From assembly GCF_000403845.2 (NCBI RefSeq), contig NZ_KE159567.1, positions 471,670 through 535,669 of the forward strand: a stretch of DNA of 64,000 bases, written 5' to 3'. This DNA comes from Eubacterium sp. 14-2 (lineage in GTDB: Bacteria > Bacillota > Clostridia > Lachnospirales > Lachnospiraceae). A program made the position numbers and the translations under genes. The notes below the pieces were generated by a model that was not told where the DNA came from, did no database searches, and saw only the letters and a list, made by a program, of their open reading frames with translations. Shown piece after piece: positions 51,991 to 61,073 of the stretch (positions within the stretch are counted from its first letter, which is position 1; each line of letters starts with the position of its first letter).

Positions 51991-53817
51991 ATGTGTGGAA
52001 TTGTAGGGTATATCGGTGAATCTCAGGCGGCGCCTGTTTTACTGGAGGGTTTGTCAAAACTGGAATACAGAGGATACGATTCAGCAGGAATTGCAGTGTA
52101 TGACGGAGAGAACATTCAGGTCAGGAAAGCGGTGGGGCGTCTGAAAGTGCTCAGTGAGCTGACCCATGACGGAGCTACCATGCCAGGGTTATCCGGAATC
52201 GGGCATACGCGCTGGGCTACGCATGGAGCTCCGTCCCACGATAATGCACATCCTCATTATAATCAGACAGAAACCATTGCAGTGGTTCATAATGGAATTA
52301 TTGAAAATTATCTGAAACTGCGGAAGCGTCTGGAGCAGAAAGGATATCAGTTTCTGTCGGATACGGACACAGAAGTTGTTGCCCATCTTCTGGACCGTTA
52401 TTATAAAGGGGATCCGGTGGAGGCTATTACCAAGGTAATGCACAGGGTGGAAGGATCCTATGCACTGGGGATTATTTTTAAAGAACATCCGGATAAAATC
52501 TATGCGGTCCGTAAGGACAGCCCATTGATTGTGGGCCATGGAAAGGACGGGAATCTCATTGCGTCCGATGTGCCCGCCGTATTAAAATATACCAGAAATG
52601 TTTATTTTATACAGAATGAAGAAATTGCAGTTTTAACTGGCGAAAGCATTGATTTTTACAATGTGGACGGAGAGGAAATACAGAAGGAATCCACTGCCAT
52701 AGACTGGGATATCAATGCAGCGGAAAAAGGCGGCTATGAACATTTCATGTTAAAGGAAATGTATGAACAGCCTCAGACTGTAAGAGATACCCTGAATCCC
52801 AGGATTAAGGAAGGAGCCATTGTGATTGAGGAACTTGGCATGAGTGATGAGGAGATCCGCTCTGTCCGCAGAATCCATATTGTTGCCTGTGGTTCCGCAT
52901 ACCATACTGGTGTTACCGCAAAATATATTTTTGAGGGAATGGCCAGAATTCCCGTGGAAGTGGATCTGGCTTCTGAGTTCCGCTACCGCAATCCCATTCT
53001 GGAGCCGGAAGACCTTGTGATTATTATCAGTCAGTCCGGAGAAACTGCGGATTCTCTGGCAGCATTGCGGGAAGCAAAAAAGCATGGTGTAAAAACCCTT
53101 GGAATTGTCAATGTGGTGGGAAGTTCCATTGCCAGGGAGGCAGACAGGGTTATGTATACCTGGGCCGGCCCGGAAATTGCAGTGGCAACCACCAAAGCCT
53201 ACAGCGCCCAGTTAATTGCAGAATATCTGCTGGCCATTAAATTTGCACAGGTGCGCGGAGAGATTACAGAAAATGAAGTGGCAGGATTTTTGAGAGATTT
53301 ACAGAAACTGCCGGAACAGATAGAAATGCTTCTGAGCAACAAAGAAAAAATACAGCATTTTGCCAATCGTTATATTGCGGCAAAAGACGTATTTTTTGTG
53401 GGCCGGGGCATTGATTATGCCATTTCTCTGGAAGGTTCCCTGAAATTAAAGGAAATTTCCTATATTCATTCGGAAGCCTATGCGGCAGGAGAGTTAAAAC
53501 ATGGCACCATTTCCCTGATTGAGGAAGGGACGCTGGTGGCCGCTGTGATAACGCAGGAAGATTTATATAAAAAAACCATCAGTAATATTGTGGAGCTGAG
53601 CAGCAGAGGTGCTTTTGTCCTTGCAGTGACCAATGCAGGCAACCGGGACATTGAGAAGGCAGCCGATTATGTCATCTACATTCCTCAAACTAACCGGTAT
53701 TTTACCAATTCTCTGGCAATTATTCCCCTGCAGCTTTTCAGCTATTATGTATCTGTAGGAAAAGGCTGTGACGTGGACAAGCCCAGGAATCTGGCAAAAT
53801 CCGTTACGGTGGAATGA
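51991..53817 (+). CDS. glmS: Glutamine-fructose-6-phosphate aminotransferase
   Basis: The 608-residue enzyme begins MCGIVGYIG, with Cys2 as the glutaminase nucleophile. It has GIGHTRWATHG and HNGIIENY in the N-terminal domain. Two SIS domains follow, with CGSAYHTGVTAKY, SQSGETADS and GRGIDYAISLEGSLKLKEISYIHSE, and it ends AKSVTVE. It makes glucosamine-6-phosphate for UDP-GlcNAc, the precursor of the amino sugars made by this region. AGGAGG is ideal. Only 14 bases separate it from the LCP gene, so no glmS ribozyme is placed here. Confidence 0.95.
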   Translation: MCGIVGYIGESQAAPVLLEGLSKLEYRGYDSAGIAVYDGENIQVRKAVGRLKVLSELTHDGATMPGLSGIGHTRWATHGAPSHDNAHPHYNQTETIAVVHNGIIENYLKLRKRLEQKGYQFLSDTDTEVVAHLLDRYYKGDPVEAITKVMHRVEGSYALGIIFKEHPDKIYAVRKDSPLIVGHGKDGNLIASDVPAVLKYTRNVYFIQNEEIAVLTGESIDFYNVDGEEIQKESTAIDWDINAAEKGGYEHFMLKEMYEQPQTVRDTLNPRIKEGAIVIEELGMSDEEIRSVRRIHIVACGSAYHTGVTAKYIFEGMARIPVEVDLASEFRYRNPILEPEDLVIIISQSGETADSLAALREAKKHGVKTLGIVNVVGSSIAREADRVMYTWAGPEIAVATTKAYSAQLIAEYLLAIKFAQVRGEITENEVAGFLRDLQKLPEQIEMLLSNKEKIQHFANRYIAAKDVFFVGRGIDYAISLEGSLKLKEISYIHSEAYAAGELKHGTISLIEEGTLVAAVITQEDLYKKTISNIVELSSRGAFVLAVTNAGNRDIEKAADYVIYIPQTNRYFTNSLAIIPLQLFSYYVSVGKGCDVDKPRNLAKSVTVE

Positions 53818-53877
53818 GTTTGTTATCTGTCATGAGGAAAAGCCCTGATGGAAGGCAGATACTGGTATGATTTACCC

Positions 53878-53906
53878 TTGCAAAATAATTGAAAATAAGA
53901 TACAAT
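53878..53906 (+). promoter_or_regulatory. Strong promoter directly before a terminator
   Basis: TTGCAA (53878-53883) and TACAAT (53901-53906) are exactly 17 bases apart. The expected start is at about 53913, inside the glmS terminator hairpin, so any transcript must read through hairpins before reaching gtrA. Confidence 0.5.
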
Positions 53907-53910
53907 GAGA

Positions 53911-53939
53911 AACCGGCGGCAGAATTGCTGCCGGTTTTT
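53911..53939 (+). terminator. Intrinsic terminator after glmS
   Basis: AACCGGCGGC (53911-53920) and GCTGCCGGTT (53927-53936) pair with one wobble, followed by TTTTT. Confidence 0.8.
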
Positions 53940-54250
53940 AATCTTACAGGAAATACCTTGTTACGCTAATGTGCGAAAGTATTTCCTGTAAGATTAAAAA
54001 CAATTATGCGAACTCGTGCGAATAGAAGATGTAGCTAAAGCGACCGCACTCGACGCAGCAAACTGTCCAGGTCTCTTATGAATGAGGGGTTCAGGGAGCC
54101 CCTGCGGACCTGTCCGCTTTGTTCTTCTATAGGAAATTCCTCTGGATTTCCTATAGAAGAACAAAACAATGATGCGCAGCTCGCGGGGGTGATGTTTATT
54201 GCTGGGCAATCCGCTCGCGCGCGGAGAATGCGCTATGCGCATTCTTTTTT
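53935..54250. repeat. Palindrome-rich intergenic block (possible miniature element or structured RNA)
   Basis: Four or five inverted repeats are packed here. A perfect 22-base pair of arms lies at 53935-53956 and 53979-54000; a perfect 17-base pair at 54121-54137 and 54146-54162. GCGGAC/GTCCGC lies at 54104-54117, AGGGG/CCCCT near 54085-54103, and a 9-bp stem with T run at 54225-54250. The two long palindromes share the core AGGAAATnCC in their left arms. Base use is GC-richer than the flanks. No credible gene was found in the block. Confidence 0.55.
54225..54250 (+). terminator. Intrinsic terminator upstream of gtrA
   Basis: AGAATGCGC and GCGCATTCT form a perfect 9-bp stem around TAT, followed by a T run. 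It lies 40 bases before the gtrA start, so it could act as an attenuator. Confidence 0.65.
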
Positions 54251-54289
54251 ACTTACAGGAGATTCTGAATATGAAAATAAGAGGATATT

Positions 54290-54715
54290 ATGAAAAAGAT
54301 GATAAAACAATTTTGCAGATTCAGTATGGTGGGAGCAGGGTCTTTTCTGGTGGATTATGCGCTGCTGTTTATATTTACGGAAACCGTTCACATGCATTAC
54401 CTCCTGTCGTCCATGCTGTCCTTTTCTGCAGCAACAGCATTTAACTATATATACAGTACAAAATATGTATTTGAATGTGCCGGAGAACAGAAAAGAAAAG
54501 GGGAATTCAGTATTTTTCTGCTGTTGAGTGGCTGCGGACTTCTGATGAATTCTTTGATTATGAAATGGTTTGTGGAACACCTGGAACTGCATTATATGGC
54601 AGCAAAAATATGTGCGGCTCTGCTGGTGTCTTTCTGGAATTTCAGTTCCAGGAAAGTGTTTCTGGAAGATGGGATAAGGCAGAGGATTGCAGGCAGGAGA
54701 AAGGAACTGCTTTAA
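54290..54715 (+). CDS. GtrA-family membrane protein
   Basis: The 141-residue protein has four hydrophobic segments. It opens FCRFSMVGAGSFLVDYALLFIF, with AATAFNYIYSTKYVF near residue 48 and WNFSSRKVFL at the end, all GtrA hallmarks. GtrA proteins help flip or present undecaprenyl-phosphate sugars. No partner GtrB gene is adjacent; the nearest GT2 genes are at 49.1-50.7 kb. It is only weakly similar to the GtrA at 4167. Confidence 0.82.
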   Translation: MKKMIKQFCRFSMVGAGSFLVDYALLFIFTETVHMHYLLSSMLSFSAATAFNYIYSTKYVFECAGEQKRKGEFSIFLLLSGCGLLMNSLIMKWFVEHLELHYMAAKICAALLVSFWNFSSRKVFLEDGIRQRIAGRRKELL

Positions 54716-54784
54716 ATTGATAATAGATTAAAAGGTATGATTTTTTGATAAAGTCATTAAAAAAAATAAAAAGGCATTTTCCTG

Positions 54785-54906
54785 ATGCTGGTATCTTCTC
54801 CTTGTGTCTGTATTATCCTGCTGCATTCTGAAAGAGAATATTACAGGCAAAAAAATTACGGGAGTGGCATTGATTCTGGCAGGAGCCATAATGGTTTCCG
54901 TGTAAG
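54785..54906 (+). pseudogene. C-terminal remnant of a small membrane transporter (DMT/EamA-like)
   Basis: An open frame ends KENITGKKITGVALILAGA plus IMVSV and a TAA at 54904-54906. It has the Gly-rich last helix of drug/metabolite transporters. It has no start codon with a ribosome site and no upstream part, so it is a leftover fragment. The family call is from the final helix only. Confidence 0.4.
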
Positions 54907-54933
54907 CGTCCCATTGCCTCCTGCCAGGTTTGC

Positions 54934-54958
54934 CCTGATTCTTTTAATCAGGTTTTTT
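54934..54958 (+). terminator. Intrinsic terminator
   Basis: CCTGATT (54934-54940) and AATCAGG (54946-54952) form a stem, followed by TTTTTT. It may once have ended the transporter remnant. Confidence 0.7.
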
Positions 54959-55080
54959 AATGGCCTTTGCTTTATAGAAAAAGGTGCTTTCCGGTAAATT
55001 GCAGGCTCTGGCGGCCTGCTTTAATGTTATTTTTTTCTGATTCCAGTTCTCATACACCTCATAAAAATTTCAAATCGCCG
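54941..55080 (-). pseudogene. C-terminal remnant of a helix-turn-helix/recombinase protein
   Basis: Reading the minus strand, YEVYENWNQKKITLKQAARA and CNLPESTFFYKAKAIKKPD end at a stop near 54941. The ITLKQAA..CNLPESTFF pattern is the helix-turn-helix tail of resolvase-like recombinases. The residues just before (RFEIF) are in another frame, one T short, so the piece is broken. The remaining 140 bases to htrA are AT-rich with no further gene. Confidence 0.4.
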
Positions 55081-55220
55081 CTTATTATCATAAAGGAAAA
55101 AGTATCAGAACAATATCACGCATTTTTAAAATATTTGTCACATTTTTATCACAAATATTCCGTAAACTGCTTAATAGATAAAACAAAGCAAAGGAAACAG
55201 CCGCGAAAGGAGAATCTGTT

Positions 55221-56825
55221 ATGGAAAATAATAACAATAACAATGGTCAGAATTCGGATTCCTTATATTCATACAGCTATCTCAATCAGGAGAATCAGGA
55301 ACGGAATCCCAATTATTATGAGAGAAAAGAGGAAAACAGCCAGCCGGCTTCAGAATCGGTAACAACTCACAACGGTGAGAGAATTTACACAGCGGGAGAA
55401 CCATATCAGAGAGATGACCGGCAGTTCTACACTACCGGACAGACAGGTGAGCAGCAGTTTGATGCAGCCGGACAGACTCAGGGAAGCCAGCAGACGGAAA
55501 GCCGGGACTGTACGGATGGACAGACTGCAAACCAGTGGAATTCAGGCGCTGATAAGAAAAAGAAACCCAAAAAAGTCAGAGAGAAAAAGCACCATGGATT
55601 TGGGATGGCAATGGCAAAGTGTGCAGCCCTTGCTCTGGTATTCGGACTGGTTTCCGGTACGGTATTTTACGGAACAGGACTGGCTTTTGAGTATACCAGA
55701 GGAACTTCCGGAAGCACAGCGTTAGAGACTACCGCGGGAGGCAGCAATAAAAAAGACGGAACCACTTCCAATACAGGAAATGTTCCCGCTACAGGCGTGA
55801 GCACAGCAACCATCATCAATGACGTATCGGATATTGTGGAAAATGTAATGCCTTCCATTGTGTCCATTACCAATATGGGCCAGACAGAGCTTGGAAGAGA
55901 TTTCTTCGGACGTTCTTTTGTACAGGATACGGAAAGTGCAGGAAGCGGCATTATTATTGGCCAGACAGAAGAAGAACTTTATGTTGCCACCAATAATCAT
56001 GTGGTTGCAAATGCCACCCAGCTTACGGTGAATTTCCATGACGATCAGAATGTTGTTGCAGAGATTAAAGGTACAGACCCCAGCACAGATCTGGCAGTGC
56101 TGTCCATCCCCGTTAAATCCATTCCGGCAGAAACCATGGAAAAAATAAAAGTGGCAACCCTGGGCAACTCTGAGAACGTACGCGTGGGCCAGGCAGTAGT
56201 GGCTATTGGAAATGCACTGGGTTATGGCCAGTCTGTTACCACAGGCGTAATCAGTGCAGTAGACCGGGAAGTAACAGTACAGGATGAAAATACCGGAACC
56301 TCCATCACCAATGACCTGCTTCAGACCAGCGCGGCAATTAATCCCGGAAACAGCGGCGGTGCATTGCTGAATATGAATGGTGAAGTAATCGGAATCAATT
56401 CCGTAAAATATTCAGATACCCAGGTGGAAGGGATGGGATTTTCCATTCCGGTTTCCGCAGCGGAACCCATTATCAATGATTTGATTACAAGAGAAATAGT
56501 AGACGAGTCCAACTCCGCATACCTGGGTGTGTCCGGGCAGGATGTGACAGAAGACCTGGCAGAAGATTTTGGTATGCCAGAAGGACTGTACATTACATTT
56601 GTCCAGGAAAACAGCGCTGCAGAGCAGGCAGGAATTAAAAAAGGCGACGTTATTACAGAATTTGACGGAAGAAAAATCAGATCCATGGAGGGACTGTCAG
56701 ATATCATACAGTATTATGCAGCAGGCAGTGAAGTGGAGATTATTATTCAGACCAGTCAGAACGGAGAATGGCAGGAGCAGAAGGTAACTGCCAGACTGGG
56801 AAAAAAGAATACGCAGGCCCAGTAA
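55221..56825 (+). CDS. htrA: HtrA/DegP-type membrane-anchored serine protease
   Basis: The 534-residue protein has a long, Gln/Asn-rich cytoplasmic head (about 115 residues), a basic patch and one transmembrane helix near residues 130-150. The trypsin-like domain shows ATNNHVVAN (His), STDLAVLSI (Asp) and INPGNSGGALLN (Ser), and a PDZ domain follows from about residue 430 (SAYLGVSGQDVTEDLAEDF, AGIKKGDVITEFDGRKI). It degrades misfolded proteins outside the membrane. AAAGGAG precedes the ATG. Confidence 0.92.
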   Translation: MENNNNNNGQNSDSLYSYSYLNQENQERNPNYYERKEENSQPASESVTTHNGERIYTAGEPYQRDDRQFYTTGQTGEQQFDAAGQTQGSQQTESRDCTDGQTANQWNSGADKKKKPKKVREKKHHGFGMAMAKCAALALVFGLVSGTVFYGTGLAFEYTRGTSGSTALETTAGGSNKKDGTTSNTGNVPATGVSTATIINDVSDIVENVMPSIVSITNMGQTELGRDFFGRSFVQDTESAGSGIIIGQTEEELYVATNNHVVANATQLTVNFHDDQNVVAEIKGTDPSTDLAVLSIPVKSIPAETMEKIKVATLGNSENVRVGQAVVAIGNALGYGQSVTTGVISAVDREVTVQDENTGTSITNDLLQTSAAINPGNSGGALLNMNGEVIGINSVKYSDTQVEGMGFSIPVSAAEPIINDLITREIVDESNSAYLGVSGQDVTEDLAEDFGMPEGLYITFVQENSAAEQAGIKKGDVITEFDGRKIRSMEGLSDIIQYYAAGSEVEIIIQTSQNGEWQEQKVTARLGKKNTQAQ

Positions 56826-57044
56826 CAGAAGGCAGGGTTTCCCCCATGCATTTCCTTACAGTAAGGCTGTGAACAAAATGCCCGGAAAGAAACAGAACGA
56901 TGATTTTTTTCTTTTAAAATACCGGAGAATGTGATAAAATAAACAGGAATTCTTTTTGCAGGAATCAATGCGAAAAAACGAAAATGCCAATCTGGAATCT
57001 GTCCGGATTGGCGTTTCATCATACAGGAAAGATGGGAGGTTTTT

Positions 57045-57977
57045 ATGAGAAAGAAAAGAATCGTAATTGCTCTTGGTCATGATGCCCTTGGAACCACACT
57101 GCCGGAACAGAAAAGCGCCACGAAGAAAACGGCCGGAGCAGTGGTGGATTTTATAAAAGACGATTATCAGGTGGTGATTTCCCATAGCAACGGACCTCAG
57201 GTGGGAATGATCCATACTGCAATGGCAGAATTCTGTAGAATCTATCCGGAGTATACAGCTACGCCCATGTCAGTCTGTTCTGCCATGAGTCAGGGTTATA
57301 TTGGATACGATCTGCAGAACGCTATCCGAACCGAGCTTTTGAACCGGGGAATTTACAAGCCGGTTTCTACCATTCTGACCCAGGTGAGTGTGGACCCCTA
57401 TGACGAAGCCTTTTACCGGCCTTCCAAAGAAATCGGACGTTATATGACGGAAGAGGAAGCGGAGGCAGAAGAGAAAAAAGGGAATCATGTGGTAAAAACA
57501 GAACAGGGATACCGCAGAATAGTGGCGGCGCCCCGGCCAATGGATATTGTGGAGATTGATGCTGTCAGAGCTCTTCTGGATGCAGACCAGATTGTAATTG
57601 CCTGCGGCGGCGGAGGAATTCCCGTCCTTGCCCAGGGACATAAGCTGAAAGGGGCCAGTGCAGTGATTGAAAAGGATTCCGCGGCAGGAAAACTGGCAGA
57701 TCTGGTGGACGCGGAACGTCTGGTGATCCTGACAGGAGTGGAACAGGTCTGTCTGAATTTTGGGACAGAGCAGGAGACACCCATAGATGAAATGACCATA
57801 GAACAGGCCAGAAGCTACATGGAAGAAGGACAGTTTGAAGCGGGCACCATGCTGCCAAAAATCGAGGCGGCTATCGAATTTATCGGCAATTCTGCAGTGC
57901 GCAGCGCACTGATTACCAGGCTGGAAGTTTCACGCGAGGGTGTGAAAAGAACGCCTGGAACACTGATACACAAGTAA
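57045..57977 (+). CDS. arcC: Carbamate kinase
   Basis: The 310-residue protein has the amino-acid kinase fold. RIVIALGHDALGTT opens the ATP site, where ALGGNAL is usual. SHSNGPQVG lies near residue 46, ACGGGGIPV near residue 186, IEKDSAAGKLADLVDAE near residue 205 and GTMLPKIEAAIEF near residue 265. It makes ATP from carbamoyl phosphate. No arginine deiminase or ornithine transcarbamylase gene is adjacent, so it may serve another carbamoyl-phosphate source. GGAGG precedes the start, and a hairpin (arms GCCAATC and GATTGGC, 56986-57012) lies in the leader. Confidence 0.93.
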   Translation: MRKKRIVIALGHDALGTTLPEQKSATKKTAGAVVDFIKDDYQVVISHSNGPQVGMIHTAMAEFCRIYPEYTATPMSVCSAMSQGYIGYDLQNAIRTELLNRGIYKPVSTILTQVSVDPYDEAFYRPSKEIGRYMTEEEAEAEEKKGNHVVKTEQGYRRIVAAPRPMDIVEIDAVRALLDADQIVIACGGGGIPVLAQGHKLKGASAVIEKDSAAGKLADLVDAERLVILTGVEQVCLNFGTEQETPIDEMTIEQARSYMEEGQFEAGTMLPKIEAAIEFIGNSAVRSALITRLEVSREGVKRTPGTLIHK

Positions 57978-58005
57978 GGCCCGCTTTGTTTTAGTTCCAG
58001 AGAAA

Positions 58006-58040
58006 AGAGAAACCGTAAACAGGGATACGGTTTCTTTTCT
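58006..58040 (+). terminator. Intrinsic terminator after carbamate kinase
   Basis: AGAAACCGTA (58008-58017) and TACGGTTTCT (58026-58035) form a perfect 10-bp stem, followed by TTTTCT. Confidence 0.75.
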
Positions 58041-58085
58041 GTAGAAACAGATATTATAAATGGGAGACCACGAAAGGAGAGTAAA

Positions 58086-59837
58086 ATGAAAAATTTAAGA
58101 AAAACAAAAATTATCTGTACGTTAGGTCCGGCAACGGACAAAGAGGAAATATTAAAACAGCTTATGATAGAGGGAATGAATGTGGCCCGATTTAATTTTT
58201 CCCACGGCACTCATGAGGAACAGGGAGAACGGCTGAAAAAAGTTCAGCGTCTGCGGAAAGAACTGGATTTGCCGGTGGCTTCTCTGCTGGATACCAAAGG
58301 TCCGGAAATCCGTCTCCGTGAACTGAAAGACGGTAAGGCAATGCTGGAAGCAGGACAGAAATTCACCCTCACAACGGAAGAAATCCTGGGAGACGCAAAC
58401 CGGGTTTCCATAACTTATAAAAATCTGGTAAAAGATGTGGAGCCAGGATGCAGGATTCTCATTGACGATGGACTGATTGAACTTATTGTGGATGAGGTAA
58501 CCGACACAGAGATCGTCTGTCATGTGATAAACGGGGGCATGATTTCCAATAAGAAGGGAGTCAATGTGCCCAATGTGGAACTGACCATGCCTTATATCAG
58601 TGAAAAGGATTATGAGGATATCGTATTCGGCATTGAAAATGACTTTGACTTTGTGGCGGCATCTTTTGTGCGGACAGCCGATGACGTGCTGCAGATACGG
58701 AAAATTTTTGAGGAAAAGAACTGCAATAACATCAACATTATTTCAAAAATTGAAAATATGCAGGGTGTGGAAAATATTGACGAAATTATCCGGGTATCCG
58801 ATGGAATCATGGTGGCAAGAGGAGATATGGGTGTGGAAATACCTCTGGAAGACGTGCCGGTTATCCAGAAAATGATGATTAAGAAAGTAATTGAGGCCGG
58901 AAAACAGGTCATTACCGCCACCCAGATGCTGGACTCCATGATGAAGAACCCAAGGCCCACCCGTGCAGAGGCTACTGACGTGGCCAATGCCATTTACGAC
59001 GGAACCAGCGCGATTATGCTTTCCGGAGAAACCGCAGCAGGGCTTTACCCTGTGGAGGCTTTAAAAACCATGGTAAAAATTGCCATCCGCACCGAGCAGG
59101 ATATCAATTACACTGCCCGGTTTAAAGCAAGACAGAATCCGGATAATCCAGATATTACCAATGCCATTTCCCATGCCACCTGTACGACGGCAAATGATCT
59201 GAATGCTGCGGCGATAATTACCGTTACCCAGTCGGGAAGGACAGCCCGTATGATTTCCAAATACAGGCCTGACTGTACCATTATCGGAGGAAGCATGTAC
59301 CCCAAGGTATGCCGTCAGTTAAACCTTTCCTGGGGTGTGACGCCCCTGATTATGGAGCCCAAGGAAGATGCGGACGAACTGTTTGAGCATGCGGTGGATG
59401 TGGTAGAACGGGCCGGCCTGATTTCCATGGGAGATATTACGGTGATTACCGGCGGAGTGCCCCTGGGCGTATCCGGAACAACCAATATTCTGAAAGTCCA
59501 TGTGGCAGGCCATATTCTGCTTACCGGAGATGGAATCAATGAGAAATCTGTGTCCGCCAGTCTCTGTGTCTGCAAAAATGTGGCTGACCTGCGGCGGAAT
59601 TTCAAAGCAGGGGACATTATTGTGGCAAAGGAAACCAGTAATGAGATGATGGAGCAGATCCGGGAGGCTTCCGGTTTGATTGTGGAAGCAGGCGGGAGCG
59701 GTTCCCATGCGGTGATTGCAGGGCTGAGCCTGGATATTCCGGTGCTTGTTCATGCGGAATATGCCACCGATATTTTAAAAACAGGAGCATACGTTACTCT
59801 GGACGCAAAAGAAGGAATTGTAAGCTGTAATCGCTGA
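58086..59837 (+). CDS. pyk: Pyruvate kinase with extra C-terminal PEP-utiliser domain
   Basis: The 583-residue enzyme starts RKTKIICTLGPATDKEEIL and has FNFSHGTHEEQ near residue 38, LLDTKGPEIR, SKIENMQGVENID near residue 220 and MVARGDMGVEIP. ATQMLDSMMKNPRPTRAEATDVANAI is the family active-site helix. After residue 475 an extra domain (GDIIVAKETSNEMM, GGSGSHAVIAG with the swivelling-domain His) is fused, as in Bacillus and many Clostridia. It makes pyruvate and ATP from PEP and ADP. Confidence 0.96.
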   Translation: MKNLRKTKIICTLGPATDKEEILKQLMIEGMNVARFNFSHGTHEEQGERLKKVQRLRKELDLPVASLLDTKGPEIRLRELKDGKAMLEAGQKFTLTTEEILGDANRVSITYKNLVKDVEPGCRILIDDGLIELIVDEVTDTEIVCHVINGGMISNKKGVNVPNVELTMPYISEKDYEDIVFGIENDFDFVAASFVRTADDVLQIRKIFEEKNCNNINIISKIENMQGVENIDEIIRVSDGIMVARGDMGVEIPLEDVPVIQKMMIKKVIEAGKQVITATQMLDSMMKNPRPTRAEATDVANAIYDGTSAIMLSGETAAGLYPVEALKTMVKIAIRTEQDINYTARFKARQNPDNPDITNAISHATCTTANDLNAAAIITVTQSGRTARMISKYRPDCTIIGGSMYPKVCRQLNLSWGVTPLIMEPKEDADELFEHAVDVVERAGLISMGDITVITGGVPLGVSGTTNILKVHVAGHILLTGDGINEKSVSASLCVCKNVADLRRNFKAGDIIVAKETSNEMMEQIREASGLIVEAGGSGSHAVIAGLSLDIPVLVHAEYATDILKTGAYVTLDAKEGIVSCNR

Positions 59838-59865
59838 ACAGGAAGAAAAAGGGAAGGGGATTCAG

Positions 59866-60984
59866 ATGAAAAAATACAGGAAAATACCGATAAAGCTGGC
59901 ATTTTTGATGATCATAGCGGTACTGTGCAGCGGCTGTGGAAATGCTGCGGACAATGCCGGGTTAAAATCACAGGCTCCAAAGCAGCAGACAGAAGAACAG
60001 GATTCTTCCGGGATGCAGACAGCGGAGAATGAAAAGCAGCCGGATTCGGAAGATACAGAAGAATCTCCTCAGGAAGGGAATCCGGAACCGGAAGAAAATC
60101 CGGAACCGGAGGAACCGGCCGGTCCGGCATTGAATAAAGAAACTGTGGTATATGCCAGGGAAGAAGTGGTGACGACTTCTTCCGTCAATGTGCGGACAGC
60201 GCCTTCTACGGACAGCGAAGTGTATCAGACGGCGGCCCGCAGAAGTGAATTTGTACGGACAGCGGACGACGGAACCTGGAGTGCGGTGGAGTTGGAAGGA
60301 AAGGAATACTACATTGCTTCCGAATATCTGAAACTGAAATCAGAAATGACAGATAACGGATATCTGGTGGTGATTGACGCAGGGCATCAGGGCAAAGGGA
60401 ACAGTGAGCAGGAGCCCATTGGCCCCGGAGCTTCCGAAACCAAGGCAAAAGTAGCCAGCGGTACTTCCGGCTGTGCCAGCGGCCTGAATGAATACGAGCT
60501 GACCCTTGCGGTATCACTGAAGCTGCAGGCGGAACTGGAAGCCAGAGGATATCAGGTTCTTATGGTCCGTACCAGCCATGATGTGAATATCAGCAACAGC
60601 GAACGGGCGGCGGTGGCCAACAATGCCGGAGCCGACGCATTTATCCGGGTACATGCCAACGGTTCAGACGACAGCAGTGAGCACGGGATTCTGACCATCT
60701 GCCCCACCTCTGCCAATCCCTATATGGGAAATCTCTACAGCCAGTGCCGGAGTCTGTCCGAATGTGTGCTGGACGGAGCGGTGAATGCCACCGGAGCCAA
60801 TAAGAAATATATCTGGGAGACGGATACCATGAGCGGAATTAACTGGTGTACCGTTCCTGTTACCATTGTGGAAATGGGTTTTATGACTAATCCCACAGAG
60901 GATCTGAATATGGCGGATGACGGATATCAGAGTCAGCTTGCCGCAGGCATTGCGGACGGGGTGGACGCATATTTTGGGAATTAA
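59866..60984 (+). CDS. Lipoprotein N-acetylmuramoyl-L-alanine amidase with SH3 domain
   Basis: The 372-residue protein has a lipobox (VLCSGCG, Cys near residue 23) and an acidic linker with repeated Asn-Pro-Glu-Pro-Glu units (about 75-85). An SH3b domain lies near residues 100-155 (TTSSVNVRTAPSTDSEVYQTA). The Amidase_3 domain shows VIDAGHQGKGN (zinc His), LNEYELTL (zinc Glu), FIRVHANGS (zinc His) and VEMGFMTNPTED (catalytic Glu). It would cut stem peptides from peptidoglycan at the membrane surface. It differs in layout from the fn3-tailed amidase at 40258. Confidence 0.9.
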   Translation: MKKYRKIPIKLAFLMIIAVLCSGCGNAADNAGLKSQAPKQQTEEQDSSGMQTAENEKQPDSEDTEESPQEGNPEPEENPEPEEPAGPALNKETVVYAREEVVTTSSVNVRTAPSTDSEVYQTAARRSEFVRTADDGTWSAVELEGKEYYIASEYLKLKSEMTDNGYLVVIDAGHQGKGNSEQEPIGPGASETKAKVASGTSGCASGLNEYELTLAVSLKLQAELEARGYQVLMVRTSHDVNISNSERAAVANNAGADAFIRVHANGSDDSSEHGILTICPTSANPYMGNLYSQCRSLSECVLDGAVNATGANKKYIWETDTMSGINWCTVPVTIVEMGFMTNPTEDLNMADDGYQSQLAAGIADGVDAYFGN

Positions 60985-61073
60985 GCCGAAGGCTGTAATC
61001 TGTTTCAGAAGTGTATTTTCACAGGGATTCAGGTGTCAGAAGTGCCTGAATCCTGTAAATGAAGGAGAATAGG

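Noticed and set aside
53994-54242. Minus-strand 82-codon open frame in the palindrome-rich spacer
   Set aside because: It reads across several hairpins and has no ribosome site; better explained as a structured repeat, although similar spurious proteins may be annotated elsewhere.
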